Below, piece after piece: positions 41,964 through 52,635 of a stretch of DNA of 64,000 bases; the stretch's first letter is position 1, and the number at the start of each line of letters is the position of its first letter. The stretch lies in the NCBI GenBank assembly GCA_008828725.1, contig MEHQ01003132.1:4206-68205 (forward strand), in the 5' to 3' direction. The translations under genes were made by a program, and so were the position numbers. This DNA comes from Saccharina japonica. Lineage: Eukaryota; Sar; Phaeophyceae; Laminariales; Laminariaceae. The notes beneath the pieces are model-generated. The model worked only from the letters and a program-made list of their open reading frames with translations. It was not told the DNA's origin and ran no database searches.

Positions 41964-43868
41964 GGGTTGACGCGGCACACCGCGTTTCTTTTCTGGCAGT
42001 CGCCAACGGCTTACAGCCAGTAACATCGTTCCTTTTCGGGGTTCAGATAGATACAGCAGTTACATCCGGAATCTTCCTGAGCGTGTGGTTAGTTACACCT
42101 TTCCTCCTTCTGACCATGTTCGGGGGTTTTTGGTTGAGCAGGCTCCAAGGTCGGTTCGTTGTTATAGAAGATAATTATACATTGGCACCACAGGTAGTTG
42201 TTAAGGCGTGCGAAACGCCTAAATTGGAGTTTGCGGAGTCTGGGGAGGGACTTGTGGCCGAAGGTTTTAAGTTGCTGCGAAATTTCTCATTTTTCAGGCA
42301 AGCACGCGAACCGAGCTTCGGGGGATTCATTTTTTTTTTGTTATTGCCGCCACCACGCACCCGTGGAGCAATCTGCATCTCGTGGAAAATTCAAAATGGG
42401 AGTTGAGGTGTGCTTGTTTAACAAAACGCGGCCAGTAGACTGTTTCACAGCAACTGTGCGTATCGCGATGAGCCATGACCCATTTGTTCCTGGCCCAAAC
42501 CTATAGAGTCGAAGAAAAGCCGCTATGAGTGTTCGTTGTAAGAGACATGATGACTAAAAGGCTGGCGAAAGGGCGGTCTTTCACTCGTAACCAGGCTCTG
42601 CGAAGAGAAAAAATATCACAAGAAAAAATCAGGTTGCAGCTGCTCCTGAAACTACTACGTATGATACGACGGTGCAACTACTGCTGCTGTACAGCGTCGA
42701 ACCATTGTGTGGGTTTCGTGTCCCCGTCCAGGACACTACGAACTCAACAGGCCGCGCTCGAGACGCGAGGACACTTGCAAGATAACTAAAAAACAGCATT
42801 ACAACCACGCTAAAACGAGACCTCAAGTTTATCGAGCGGGATCGGTGCGTTATATGGACGAGTAGTTTGATTGAATCACATCCTTCCTCCCTAAAGCGCG
42901 AGAGCCAAGAAGAGCCACAAGCAATGACCAGGTGCTTCGTATAAGAACTATGCTGAGGCTCACCGGACTGCTCGGCTGCTATCTAACGGGCACGTCGAAC
43001 TCGCCTCCATCCTTCTGTTCGTCGTGTTATCGCCGCGGCGAGCAGTGTCCTTCTACGAAAAAGGCAGGCGGCTTCTCAACAACGCTTGCTTTTGCAACTG
43101 GGAGACCAAGATCGCGACCAAAACTGTGCTAACTTTCGTTGTTACCAACCGCCTACGAGCAGCGTCAGCGCCCAGCAGCAGGGCAGGATAATGTTGCGCC
43201 CGTGCCGTACGGCCTCTTGCGTTGTACCTGGTAACTCGGACCCCAATTTGTATCATGCCCCAATCACGCAGTGGTAATATTGCTGTAATCGCCGCTTTTA
43301 TCGTCAATTACTACCGTCCGGAACTCCCACAAGGGTCAAACTAGTCCCACGTTTTGGGGACAAACTACTTGGAATTAGTGTGAGGTAAGTCTTAGCAGTT
43401 CTGAAAGGGTTCACATGCAAGCAACCAGTAAATCGTCGTTATCACAAGCCAGAGGTGCAACACTACCGCAAAAAAAAACCCCGCCCTTACACGGTGTGAA
43501 AGTTAACCTTGCCACCTGGCATTATCATAGATAGGTGGGAAACAGCAAAAGTTCTCTCTTCAGATAGTCTTTCTTTCCAGGTTGTTATTAACGACATCTC
43601 CTCCGCTTGGTGTCCCGATGTCACCCACAGGCGATTGATCACACCAACCACAGCAAACATAAGAACACCGAACGGTTCGCACATCATCCACCGAACAACG
43701 ATTCGCAGGTAGGTAGGTCCACACCGACACGCCTCGCGCATCTTCTGGCAGCAAAAAGACACGTACATATATCTCCTTGCCATACAAAGCATCTGCTGTA
43801 CACGGCGACCAACGGGCGCCTACCTCCTACTGGACGGAGGTCAATCATCGAGCAACCAATCAATCCAA
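41964..43868. other. Intergenic region
   Basis: No gene is recognised between the convergent CCB1-like and CS-domain genes. It should contain both 3' UTRs. 43348-43412 is a reversed copy of the short repeat R3 (GGGGACAAACTACTTGGAAT). Open frames here show no conserved features. Confidence 0.5.
43348..43412 (-). repeat. Short dispersed repeat R3
   Basis: It contains GGGGACAAACTACTTGGAAT and CAGTTCTGAAAGGG as in 6627-6706. Its outer end is worn. Confidence 0.6.
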
Positions 43869-44893
43869 TCAGTCTCCGTCTCCCATATCGACGGAAATCT
43901 GACCCGTATTCTTCCTCGCCGCTACCTTCTCCTTGAACATGCCTAGTGCCTCCTCCCACACCGACTGGTGGTTGTTCACAGACCGACCCTGGATGCTGGT
44001 AACGTCGATCTCGGGCCCGCCCTTCAGGAACGACCTCCACCATACCGCTGCATTGGGGATGGGGCAGTGCTTTCTCAGGACGATCTCGATCCCGCGATGA
44101 TCACGAATCGCCGGACTGCTGCTGCTGCTGCTGCTGCTGGTTTTGGGACCCTCTTGCGCCGACTCCGCTCCCGCTTTCCCTTCCAGCCCCGATACAGAAT
44201 CGCCATGGGAGGCCCCTCTGGCAACGACTGTCCCAGGGAAATCCTTCAGCTCCCAGTCCGCGCTATCCCCTTCCGCGTCAAGTTTCGCCTGAAACGCTAG
44301 CTCTCCTTCCAACAAGACCACCTCCTCCCCCTCCCTCCCCCCCCCTCCTCTTCTTCTTGCACCCCACCATCCCCCTTCTTCGCTGACGTAATCGACACCC
44401 GTATCAGGTCCGCCACCCCCTCGGCGATTGTTTCGGGCTTGGCCCTCAACGTCACCTTTACGTCCCCCGCGCGCGTTCCCGCCGGCGCCGGGACCACCAC
44501 GGTGACCTCTGCTCTCGCTTGTCGCCACACGTAGTGCAGCCCGTGGCCTGCTTCGCTTGCTCCGCGGGATACCGCATCCCCGTTCGCCGCAAGCTCGGCA
44601 TCGGTTCTCGGCAAAAGGGCTTTCGGGCGAGGTGCCGTACTTGCAGCTGTCGCGGTCGCTGCCACTGCCGCTGATGCGGAACCGTCCATCGGCGCAGCGG
44701 GTGGAGTGGGTCGGTCGTGGTTGCCACCATCCCAGCCTTCCGCGGCTTGAGAGGCCGGCGTGCCCCCAAAGGTGACGGATTGAGGCTCGTCGAAAGTGGT
44801 GACTTGAGGATCATTCTTGTCGCCATTGTCGTCGTCGCTATCGCTCATCTCGTTTGCCATCTTGTCCCACTTAGAGTAGTCCACTCCGCTCAT
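43869..44893 (-). CDS. CS (NudC/p23-like) domain protein, frame change in a G run
   Basis: CS-domain proteins act as HSP90 co-chaperones or NudC-type chaperones in the cytosol. The N-terminus MSGVDYSKWDKMANEMSDSD, with its short acidic stretch, resembles co-chaperone starts. A Thr/Ala/Pro-rich linker follows to about residue 115. The CS domain then runs LHYVWRQARAEVTVVVPAPA, a DVKVTL strand, VVLLEGELAFQAKLDAEGDS, WELKDFPG and IEIVLRKHCPIPNAAVWWRS; the last part reads LKGGPEIDVTSIQGR. The first half (44923-44297) and second half (44528-43869) are in different frames. They meet at a Glu/Gly-rich linker encoded by a run of ten or so G (plus-strand C run at 44336-44346), so a one-base count error or indel there is likely. 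I see no credible intron. An ATG 30 bp upstream (44923) is an alternative start. Confidence 0.65.
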
Positions 44894-44923
44894 CGTGTGC
44901 TGCCACGAAAACGCAGTGCGCAC

Positions 44924-47181
44924 AGCTGTTGAGTGTCGAGTTGCAGCGATGGGAACTTCTGCTTCTGCTGCCAGGGTGTTGCTCTAGGAGTTGTATTTTG
45001 AATTGGCGGCATTATCGAACCGGGAGATGCCAACATGAAACGTGTGACCAGTTTTCAGCTTCTGCTGTGTTTCTCGTGTGGAACGACCTCCTCACCAGTA
45101 CCTTGGCCTCTTACGATCGTAGTCAACACTGGTGTGCTGCGGTCATGAGCGTGCTCCCCCCTCCCCCTCGCAACTGCTGTATTTTGCCCCTCTGCGTCGT
45201 TTTTCGAGGCGGCATTAAATACAACTCTAATTTCAAGTATGTTGTCCCCCAAAACGAACGTACTGACTACTGCTGTACTGTCAAACTGTCAATGGTGGTC
45301 AAGAAGGATTAGCGGTGGTATTAGTGACCCTACGTAGTGTCATACATAGGTGCACAATAACGTAGGTGGATGCTACGACGTACTGTCCATGGTGGCCAAG
45401 AAGGAGTAGCGGTGGTATTATTATAGTGACCGTACGTACTGTAGTGTCATACATAAGTCCACAATAACAACGTGACTTCCAGGCCGGCGACAAGGATCCG
45501 GTCGGGGCAGATTGGCATTGCGTGGTTCAACCGGGATGTTTAAAGTAACGTGGGGAACTGCATAAGGAGAGATCACATGCCCACATACATCCACATACAC
45601 ATACATACGATACATGCAGCATTAATGGCGCATTTCCTAATTTTTCAAGGTCAATGATGTGTTGTTTTCATGGCATCAGCAACCGACGTGCTACAAGTAG
45701 TAGGTCGAGTTAAGTTACGCCTTTTTGTTGTTGTCCTGGTTGGATAACTTGTTGTGCTGCAAAGAAAGGAAGAAAACACGTAATGTTATATTCTCACTCG
45801 GAAATACCTGGTAGAAACAAGGTAAAACATAGTATTGCAGTGACGACCTGACGACATCAACAGAGTGCGCTGATAAGAAGTCTACTCGACGGCCCGTCGT
45901 CAGTATCAATGCGACGAGTACTCATCATGCCGGCATTTGCTCTCTATGCAACCGGGGGGATTCCATTACAAATTATCACGGCGGAGGCGCGATAAAGATC
46001 GACCGAGTAACTCAACAATTCGTTCATTCGTACTGTGACACAGTACCACCTGTGAACAAGCATCCGGAGCTGCTATGATAAGAGGTAGACAACGTGAAGC
46101 TATACACTTACCGGCACGTAATATCGTTCGCAGTCTCTTCTTGTTCTCTCAACGCCTCCAAGACTTTATGAAAAAAAGCGGGGCAAACTCGAGAGCCGAG
46201 CGTGAAATTACGAAATTGCTGGACGCGAGATGCGAGTATAATCCTATATACCAATATTTTATATGTACTTTCCACGACAGAGTGGCCTCCGAACCTGTAA
46301 CAAATACGTCGTACTCGTAATACATTTGAGTCTACGTACGATGCTACAACAACACGGTGGGAACTACTTGCATTCTTCCTTAGAAACACGCTCAGAGCAG
46401 GCATCGACCCACAGAGACCCACGGCGGCGGCGGCGGCGATACTACACGCCTTTCCAGTCTATTCATACGGGCTTCTCTCCAAGGTCCACTCCACGCTGCA
46501 CAAATCCCTCATCCTATCCCACCATTCACGACGAGCACTACGTACAATATACCAGATGAAAAAAACGAAGAAAAAAAACATGCAAAAATAACCCATGCCC
46601 CCCTCCTCTTCGAGATCTCGACCCCGCCCGTAAAAGATGATTACTGTACATGGCGGCTGTCGGTGCCCACGCCAATAAAAAGAAAACTAAGGTGCTGCTG
46701 CGAGTGCGGACGACTCATACAAGTGATATGATGCACATTTATCTGCCAGCGGGAAAATAGACCCGTGTATGTATGTGGCTTGCCCTAAGCTTCGACAAAA
46801 TAGTTGACGTACGAAGTATACTCGACGGTAACAAAATCCCAACCCCAGCCCAGACCGCCTGGTAAGGTGATCGGAATTCAGCTGAAATGAGGAGTGTCTT
46901 TGCACCACCAACCCCTTTGTCGAAGCTTGGCCAAGTTGTGAAGACTACAGGAGGAGCGAAAAAAATGGCGTTTGGACACGCCGAGCGGATGAGCTACTGG
47001 TGAGAGGCGGCGTCTTCGATGAGCCTTCACACGCCCCCACCTTCTATCGAGCACAACCAATCGCAACCGTTTCTCCTGCTCAGCCTTGTGGGTGAGCTGG
47101 AAAAGTACCATGCAAGCTCCCGCCAGCTGCCCCCCCCGCCCCCGCCCCTCCCCCTGCTCACACGACCAGCGATGGCCCAAA
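44924..47181. other. Intergenic region
   Basis: No gene is recognised. 45289-45470 is a diverged tandem duplication (unit about 99 bp) with TAGCGGTGGTATTA and GTGTCATACATA(G/A)GT boxes. The promoter of the CS-domain gene should begin at 44924. Confidence 0.5.
45289..45470. repeat. Tandem duplication, unit about 99 bp
   Basis: TCAATGGTGGTCAAGAAGGA at 45289 and TCCATGGTGGCCAAGAAGGA at 45388 begin two similar units that both end CACAATAAC. Confidence 0.7.
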
Positions 47182-50100
47182 TCACTCAATTCCCTCTTCC
47201 AGAGCGACCAGAGCCGCCTCAATCTCATCCATGGCTTCCATGAGTGTTGCGAGGGCCAGATCGTTAACCCGCCGGCACACCGCCTCCGTTTCGATAGCAG
47301 ACCAACCACCCACGCCGGTCAGAGCGAGGACCTCGGCGCCGCCAGCAACCTTGAACACGAGCAAACCAGATCAGTGCCAAATAGGGGATGGGATGGATGT
47401 CAAGATAACATTACACACATCGGACGGATCAGATCACCAGATCACGATCTGGATCTTTCGGGGCAGACATATCCCTGAGATAGATTATACGACCCGCACG
47501 ATCTACATCGTGCTTGCCGGATGGATCTTTATCACGAGGTTCTTGCACACATGGTTGCCGAGTGGGATCTGTAATATATATAGCACTTGCAGAACATCCA
47601 TAAAAGTAAAAAAAAAATAGGATCTGGATTATTTTCGTACTGTAGATCATGACATGTCCGATGTGTGGAACATATCCGATGTGTGGAACAATCATAGAAA
47701 GTACGGGAAATAGTGCACTACTGCCGTATCGTATGAAAATCACTCAAAATCAGCTACGAGTTGGTTCAAGCTAAACGCGCCAAACTTGATCAGCCACGAA
47801 TGCCAGTTGCAGTATCAGCTCGAACGTCACATATTTGGAACCATAGTGACCGCTGTGAACAGTGGGAGAGGACGATAGCGCCAACTTTTTAGTTGAGGTC
47901 CTAGAGTAGGGGTGGCGCTAGCGGCGAATATGCGTCCCGGCCAACCACGGATCAACAAGGACAGTGACAGTCAGGCGTTTACGTAGAATCATCTACAGTA
48001 GTGATAGATTCAATGAAAGCGCAGCAATACGACGAAGGAATGAGCGGGTCGGTCTTCCCTCCCAGCTACTTACTCATCCAACCAGAACACTCGTAGGCCC
48101 GAAGCCACGTATGACAAACCAAATAAGTCAACCGAGACCGAACGGTGGCGGCGCGAAGCGAAACACTTCGCTCCACGAAAAAACGTAAAGGAACACGATC
48201 CAACAACCTCTACAGCCCCAGCTCACCCTTGGGTAGTCCGCGTGCAGGCGGAAGGAAGCCACGATGCCCACAGGCATGGTGATCGTAACCTCGCGAGAGG
48301 GGGCGCGGTATGCCACCAAATACCTCCGCCGCATCAGCCGCACGTGCTCGTCGCGCAGCGAGGCACACCTCGCGCGATTCATAGCTTCGCGTATGAGCAT
48401 CCGCAGGTTCCTGGGCGCGGGAAGAGCGTCAGCAGCGCCCTTCAGCTCCTCCAGCTCCGACGGTGTTATCAACCCCCCCGTGACCGCGTTGTGCTGGGGA
48501 GGACACAGCTGAGCGGAACGCAGGCTTCCGTCCGTGGAAGACACGGTGACCTCCATAACCTGATCCGAGCCCAGGTCCACCATGAGCTCGAGCCCCTCCA
48601 CGCCCCCACCGCCGGCCGTCCCAAAGAGAAGCCTGTGCGAAATTCGAAAGCCTCCGATCTGCTCGAGGTTGGCCACGGTAGCCCGGTACCACTCGCCGAT
48701 GTCCCCGTTTTTCCGCACTTGGGTCTCCTCCTCCTCCACGGCTAGGTCCAGCTGCGCCTCCGACATGTTAGCAACGCCCACCAACGCCTCCGTCCCCTTC
48801 GAAGCGTCTGCTCTCCGCTTGGCGTCCGTCGCGGCCGCCGAGGCCTCCGCCACCTCCTGCTCCCGTTCCAGCTCGGCCACCTCTCGCTGCTCCAGAGCGA
48901 AAGCCTCTCGCTGGGCGGCCAGCTCGGCCACCAAGGCGGACTTTCGCGCCTCGCCCGCCGAGATGGTCTCCGCCAACACTCCCAGAGCTTGCTCGTCCTT
49001 GCGGTCGGATTCCGCAGAGGCGTCCTTGTCCCCGTCGGTGTAGATCGCGTCCATTACCGAGATCCCGGCGGCGGAGGCGGACTCCGCCTGGAGCTCAAGG
49101 TCCGCCAGCCGCTCGTGCAGTTGCGCTTTTTGCTCCACGACTCGCTTCGAGGCCGCCTGCAGCTGGAGTTGCTCGGATTGAACGCGGTCCACGGTTTCGT
49201 CCACCCGGCGCCGCCCGAGGGCGATCTCTGCTGTTTGGTCCCGTACGTTGTCTGCGGGGGGGGGCGGTGGTGGTGGTGGTGGTGGGGGGGGGGCGGCGGT
49301 GTGGCAGCGGCCGCGGAAAATGGTTCAAGGGTGGTTACATGTGCGTGACAACATCATCACCACCGCAGATTGCTGAACCATGATCGCTGGCGGGAGACGT
49401 GGGAAGAGTGCAAAGAGTGGCGAAACTATTGTCTGTCCACTAACCTATACCGGTACGAAGTAAACCAGTGCCTGGCAGAAAGTCAACAAATGACACACAA
49501 ATACCGGCATGTAGTCTTTGATACGCCTCCCATCCCAATGAAACCGGTAGGGGTTTCCTCGCAAACCTAAGCACGGAAGCCAAGGGCATTGGTTATGATA
49601 ATCGGAACATTACCGCTGAACACAAGCTGCTGCCCAGCCCAATACCATAATAAAATATCACGCTTGACGCGAGCAACTCGCACTTGTCGCACATAAAAGG
49701 ACTCCTGCAATGCCCCACGAAGCGAAGGTGCCCGAACCGTGAAGCCAACAATACCTACCACACATAAAACTGATTGTGAAGCGAGCAACACTTATAAAGC
49801 AAATCCAGCCCAAGTCTTGCGGCGTCAGCCGCGGGTAGTAATATACGTATATATATAAATATTTATACGTCGTTCGTTTCCTCTCTCTTTTAACGTATCT
49901 GGATTGCAAGCATGTGTATGCCGTGCCTGTCGTACATTGCATTGCATTGTCTACTCTTCTTACTGCATTACAATGTATGATAGTATCTCTGCGTGCGTTT
50001 CGTGGGAGTAGTTAGCGAGGGGTTGAATATTCTCTTGGTCATAGCGACGAGAGAACAGCTATTAATAGAATATGATACTATTGCGGGGGACCATAGTAAA

Positions 50101-52136
50101 TAGGACCTACCGTACGCACTAAAACCTATATATTTACCTATTTTTATTAACAATATTTGGTCCTATTTACTATGCCCCCCCGGAATACGAGGACACTGGT
50201 AAGACAGTTGTTATGAGGACGCGGGGGTGAGAGGGCGATTTACGATTTCGATAAGGGACCCGTGGCCACGCGCTGTCGATGGCACGTGGCGCAGCTCAAA
50301 CGATATCATACCGCATGCACATGCACTCGGCCAATGGGGGCGGTTCTAGGCGCTTAACTCACTCAGAACTGAAAAAAAATGTCCCACACTAATTCCAAGT
50401 AGTTCGTCCCCAATTTCGTGGGACCAGTTATTAAGGGGTTAACGTGGCATGTGGCGCTGTTAAATATCTCCGGTATCCGAACGCATCACCGTGCGATACG
50501 TTTTCCCTTCCGCTTCCTTTTTTCCTTTTTCCTTTTTTCCGTATTTTCTTTTTGTTCCTTTTTCCTTGCTCTCTTTTTCTTTCCTTTTTCCTTTGGATTG
50601 ATTTCATTTTCTCTTGCTTGAGGTGTACGATGTGCCACAACAGTTATTATGTAATCGTACTGCGCTGTACTTTGTACTTTGTATTTTGTATATTATTTTT
50701 CCCTAGGATATTCTTCCACTCCAGGGCTTTTTGGAGCCTGTCCTGGGACCACGAACTATCTTTTTCGCGATCAGTTATATTTAATGTGAGAGCATAACGT
50801 ATTGCGTCTAATCAAGATGGCGGGAAAATTCCAGGAAAATTCACTGCTGTGAATGTGAATACGGAGAGGAAAAAAGGCGGCGCAAATAACTTTTCCGGCT
50901 GTGCGTAGAGCTGGGATGAAAAGGAGACGTGGGGAGACATGACTGCTGTGCGTAGAGCAGGGGCGTAGAGCAAGGGACTGCTGTACACCAGCACCCGTGC
51001 GATACATGGGGAGACGTGACTGCTGTGCGTAGAGCAAGGGCGTATATATATAAAGCAGGGGACTATGATTTGTGCACACGTGCGGAAAATATAATAGCTT
51101 GAGAGGAAGAGGACACACAGGAATATTTGCTGGAAGGAAAAGCAGCGGGGGAAAGTGCACCGTGCGATACGTGGACGCCAGGAATATTCCCCGGGAGGTT
51201 ACAGCTGGGACTGCTGTGCGTACAGGAGCCGGGTGTACGGGCGGGCGGTGGGTAGGGAGGTCTGAAAGCATCACGGTGCGATACGTATTGAGCGCTGCGC
51301 GAAGAAAGTATCCTTAGGTCGTAACCTTACAGCAGCAGCGGTGTGGGTGTTGTTGTCGGTACAGCAGCAGAGAAGCTGTCTGCAGTGTGCTATGTGTGGG
51401 TACGTATGTACTCGAAGTGGAAACGGACAATCGATATGAGTTCGTTAATCCAGGGGCCGGGTGTGTACGTAGGAAATTCCGAATCACTACTTTCTTCGCT
51501 TGGAGCCCACCCGCGATCCTGTGATCACGTGATCACTTGATCACCGCCGTGCGTGGGTGAAGGAAGTTTGGGAGCAAAGCACGACCCTGTGCCCCTGCGA
51601 GGGGGAAAAACTACTTACACCGCCGTGGCTTTCCAAACGACATGCCAAAGCGCCAAAGCCTGCCGCTGTCGTGCGGGACAATTCGAATTTGCAGCAGTAC
51701 GGACTACAGCAGCAGCACGCACGACCTTGCGCCCCTGCGAGGCAAAGCTGTGCCGTATTTAAACGGCAAGCCAAAGCGCCAAAGCCTACGTACGTATACG
51801 AAGCAAATTTCATACCGGTACACAGCAGTACATACTGGTATACTGGTACAAACGAAGCAGATAACGAGTCAGTGCACGAGCTTACTCACTGTCGAAGTTG
51901 GGAGGGGCAAAAGGGTCACATCTCGTGAGATTTTCCAGCACAGACCCTTGAAAGCACGGTCGGAAGAAGGAGTCGGCCGATTTCAGGAACCGCGTTTCAG
52001 CGCCAGCCATCGCCTCGGTGGCATCCGTGCCAGCATTTGCCTCCAGCCGCAGTGCGGCCGGCGTCTGATCGTCGAGCACCTGAGGTAGCCTGAGACATAT
52101 AGAGAGCGCCGGCGAGAGGGGGGGAAACACGAGCAT
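47182..52136 (-). CDS. KNL1/Spc7-like kinetochore protein (coiled coil plus C-terminal RWD), copy 1
   Basis: KNL1 is the outer-kinetochore scaffold of the KMN network; its coiled coil and RWD region bind the Mis12 complex. Exons on the minus strand are 52136-51920, 49251-48227 and 47349-47182. Junction phases 1 and 0 agree and the model gives 469 residues. Residues 85-255 are a Glu/Ala/Gln-rich coiled coil. From 259 on, EWYRATVANLEQIGGF, the strands LELMVDLGSDQVMEVTV, LPAPRNLRMLIREAMNRARC, LRDEHVRLMRRRYLV, VTITMPVGIVASFRLHADYP and a final GVGGWSAIETEAVCRRV follow the order of the KNL1 RWD end (LP…RC..L..E…, a beta strand, A.F.V.L...YP, G). The assignment rests on pattern, not on a search. No MELT or RVSF repeats are seen, so the N-terminal part may be short or lie in unseen exons. 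The start at 52136 is tentative. Confidence 0.5.
47413..47667. mobile_element. MITE with ACACATCGGAC ends (copy d)
   Basis: The left end ACACATCGGACGGATCAGAT and the right end, reversed, CACATCGGACATGTCATGAT are inverted repeats related to the CCTCGGACAGA family. A second copy of the right-end motif (TATCCGATGTGTGGAA) follows at once. It lies in the last intron of the KNL1-like gene. The duplicated block at 58036 begins inside this element. Confidence 0.6.
50086..50181. mobile_element. 96 bp element with 23 bp inverted ends
   Basis: The left end CCATAGTAAATAGGACC preceded by GGGGGA and the right end GGTCCTATTTACTATG followed by CCCCCC are inverted repeats around 50 bp of AT-rich sequence. 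The same structure is at 60477-60572 in the duplicated block. It lies in intron 1 of the KNL1-like gene. Confidence 0.65.
50368..50441 (+). repeat. Short dispersed repeat R3
   Basis: CTCAGAACTGAAAAAAAATG, CTAATTCCAAGTAGTTCGTC and GGGACCAGTTATTAAGGGGT match 4782-4867. Its copy in the duplicated block is 60759-60832. Confidence 0.7.
50500..50610. repeat. CTTTTTCC-type pyrimidine repeat
   Basis: TTCCTTTTTTCC units extend over about 100 bp. The open frames over them (Phe/Leu/Ser on one strand, Lys/Arg on the other) are artefacts. Confidence 0.8.
51550..51810. repeat. Direct repeat pair in intron 1 of the KNL1-like gene
   Basis: GCACGACC(C/T)TG(T/C)GCCCCTGCGAGG is followed by CAAAGCGCCAAAGCCT in both 51580-51665 and 51718-51790, that is, two diverged units about 135 bp apart. 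Confidence 0.6.
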
Positions 52137-52635
52137 ATCACGCGCCGGGTGTAAGGCTTAGCTGGCGAAAACCGACTGGTTGATCCCCGTAGGACTAGAG
52201 TTGTTCAGTCGGTATGGTTTGGTAGGGCATGGAGAAACGCAGTCGAGCTGCAGTGGCGGCATCGCTAAAACAATGCAAACATCCAGTAGCAGCTGATTGT
52301 ACGTTATCCAATTCGAAGGTGTACATCGATGCAGCCGGCTCTCACGTCTGTAATAAATGGCGAAGTGTAACCGGTGTAGAGCTAGAAGGCGGGGTCTCGA
52401 TCACAGTAGTCGCCATGGCGATGCTCGGGTGTGGGGTGAGCTACGTTGTGCGTGCCGCACCAAACCACCAAACCAACCAACCTCAAACCTCCAACGGCTT
52501 CAAATGCACGCACGCCTCACAAATATGTGGAAACCCCAAAGAGGTTCCGCCGCACTTTTTTTCCTCCTGCTGGCCACTCGCTCTTGTGTGCTGTCGCTTG
52601 CAGCTCGCAAGCCGCGTTGCCACGGTGGACCCACG
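52137..52635. promoter_or_regulatory. Divergent promoter region between the KNL1-like and DHX37-like genes
   Basis: About 500 bp separate the two tentative start codons, which face away from each other. No other gene fits here. The region should hold both promoters, but I see no clear TATA box; a CATGGCGATG sequence near 52413 marks an in-frame upstream ATG candidate for the plus-strand gene. The layout is inferred from the two gene models. Confidence 0.4.

Noticed and set aside
48242-49348. Plus-strand frames of up to 167 codons opposite the KNL1-like exon
   Set aside because: They mirror the GC-rich coding strand of the minus gene; no independent features. The same holds for 58633-59718.
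50431-50640. Lys/Arg-rich 69-codon frame
   Set aside because: It is the complement of a CTTTTTCC repeat.
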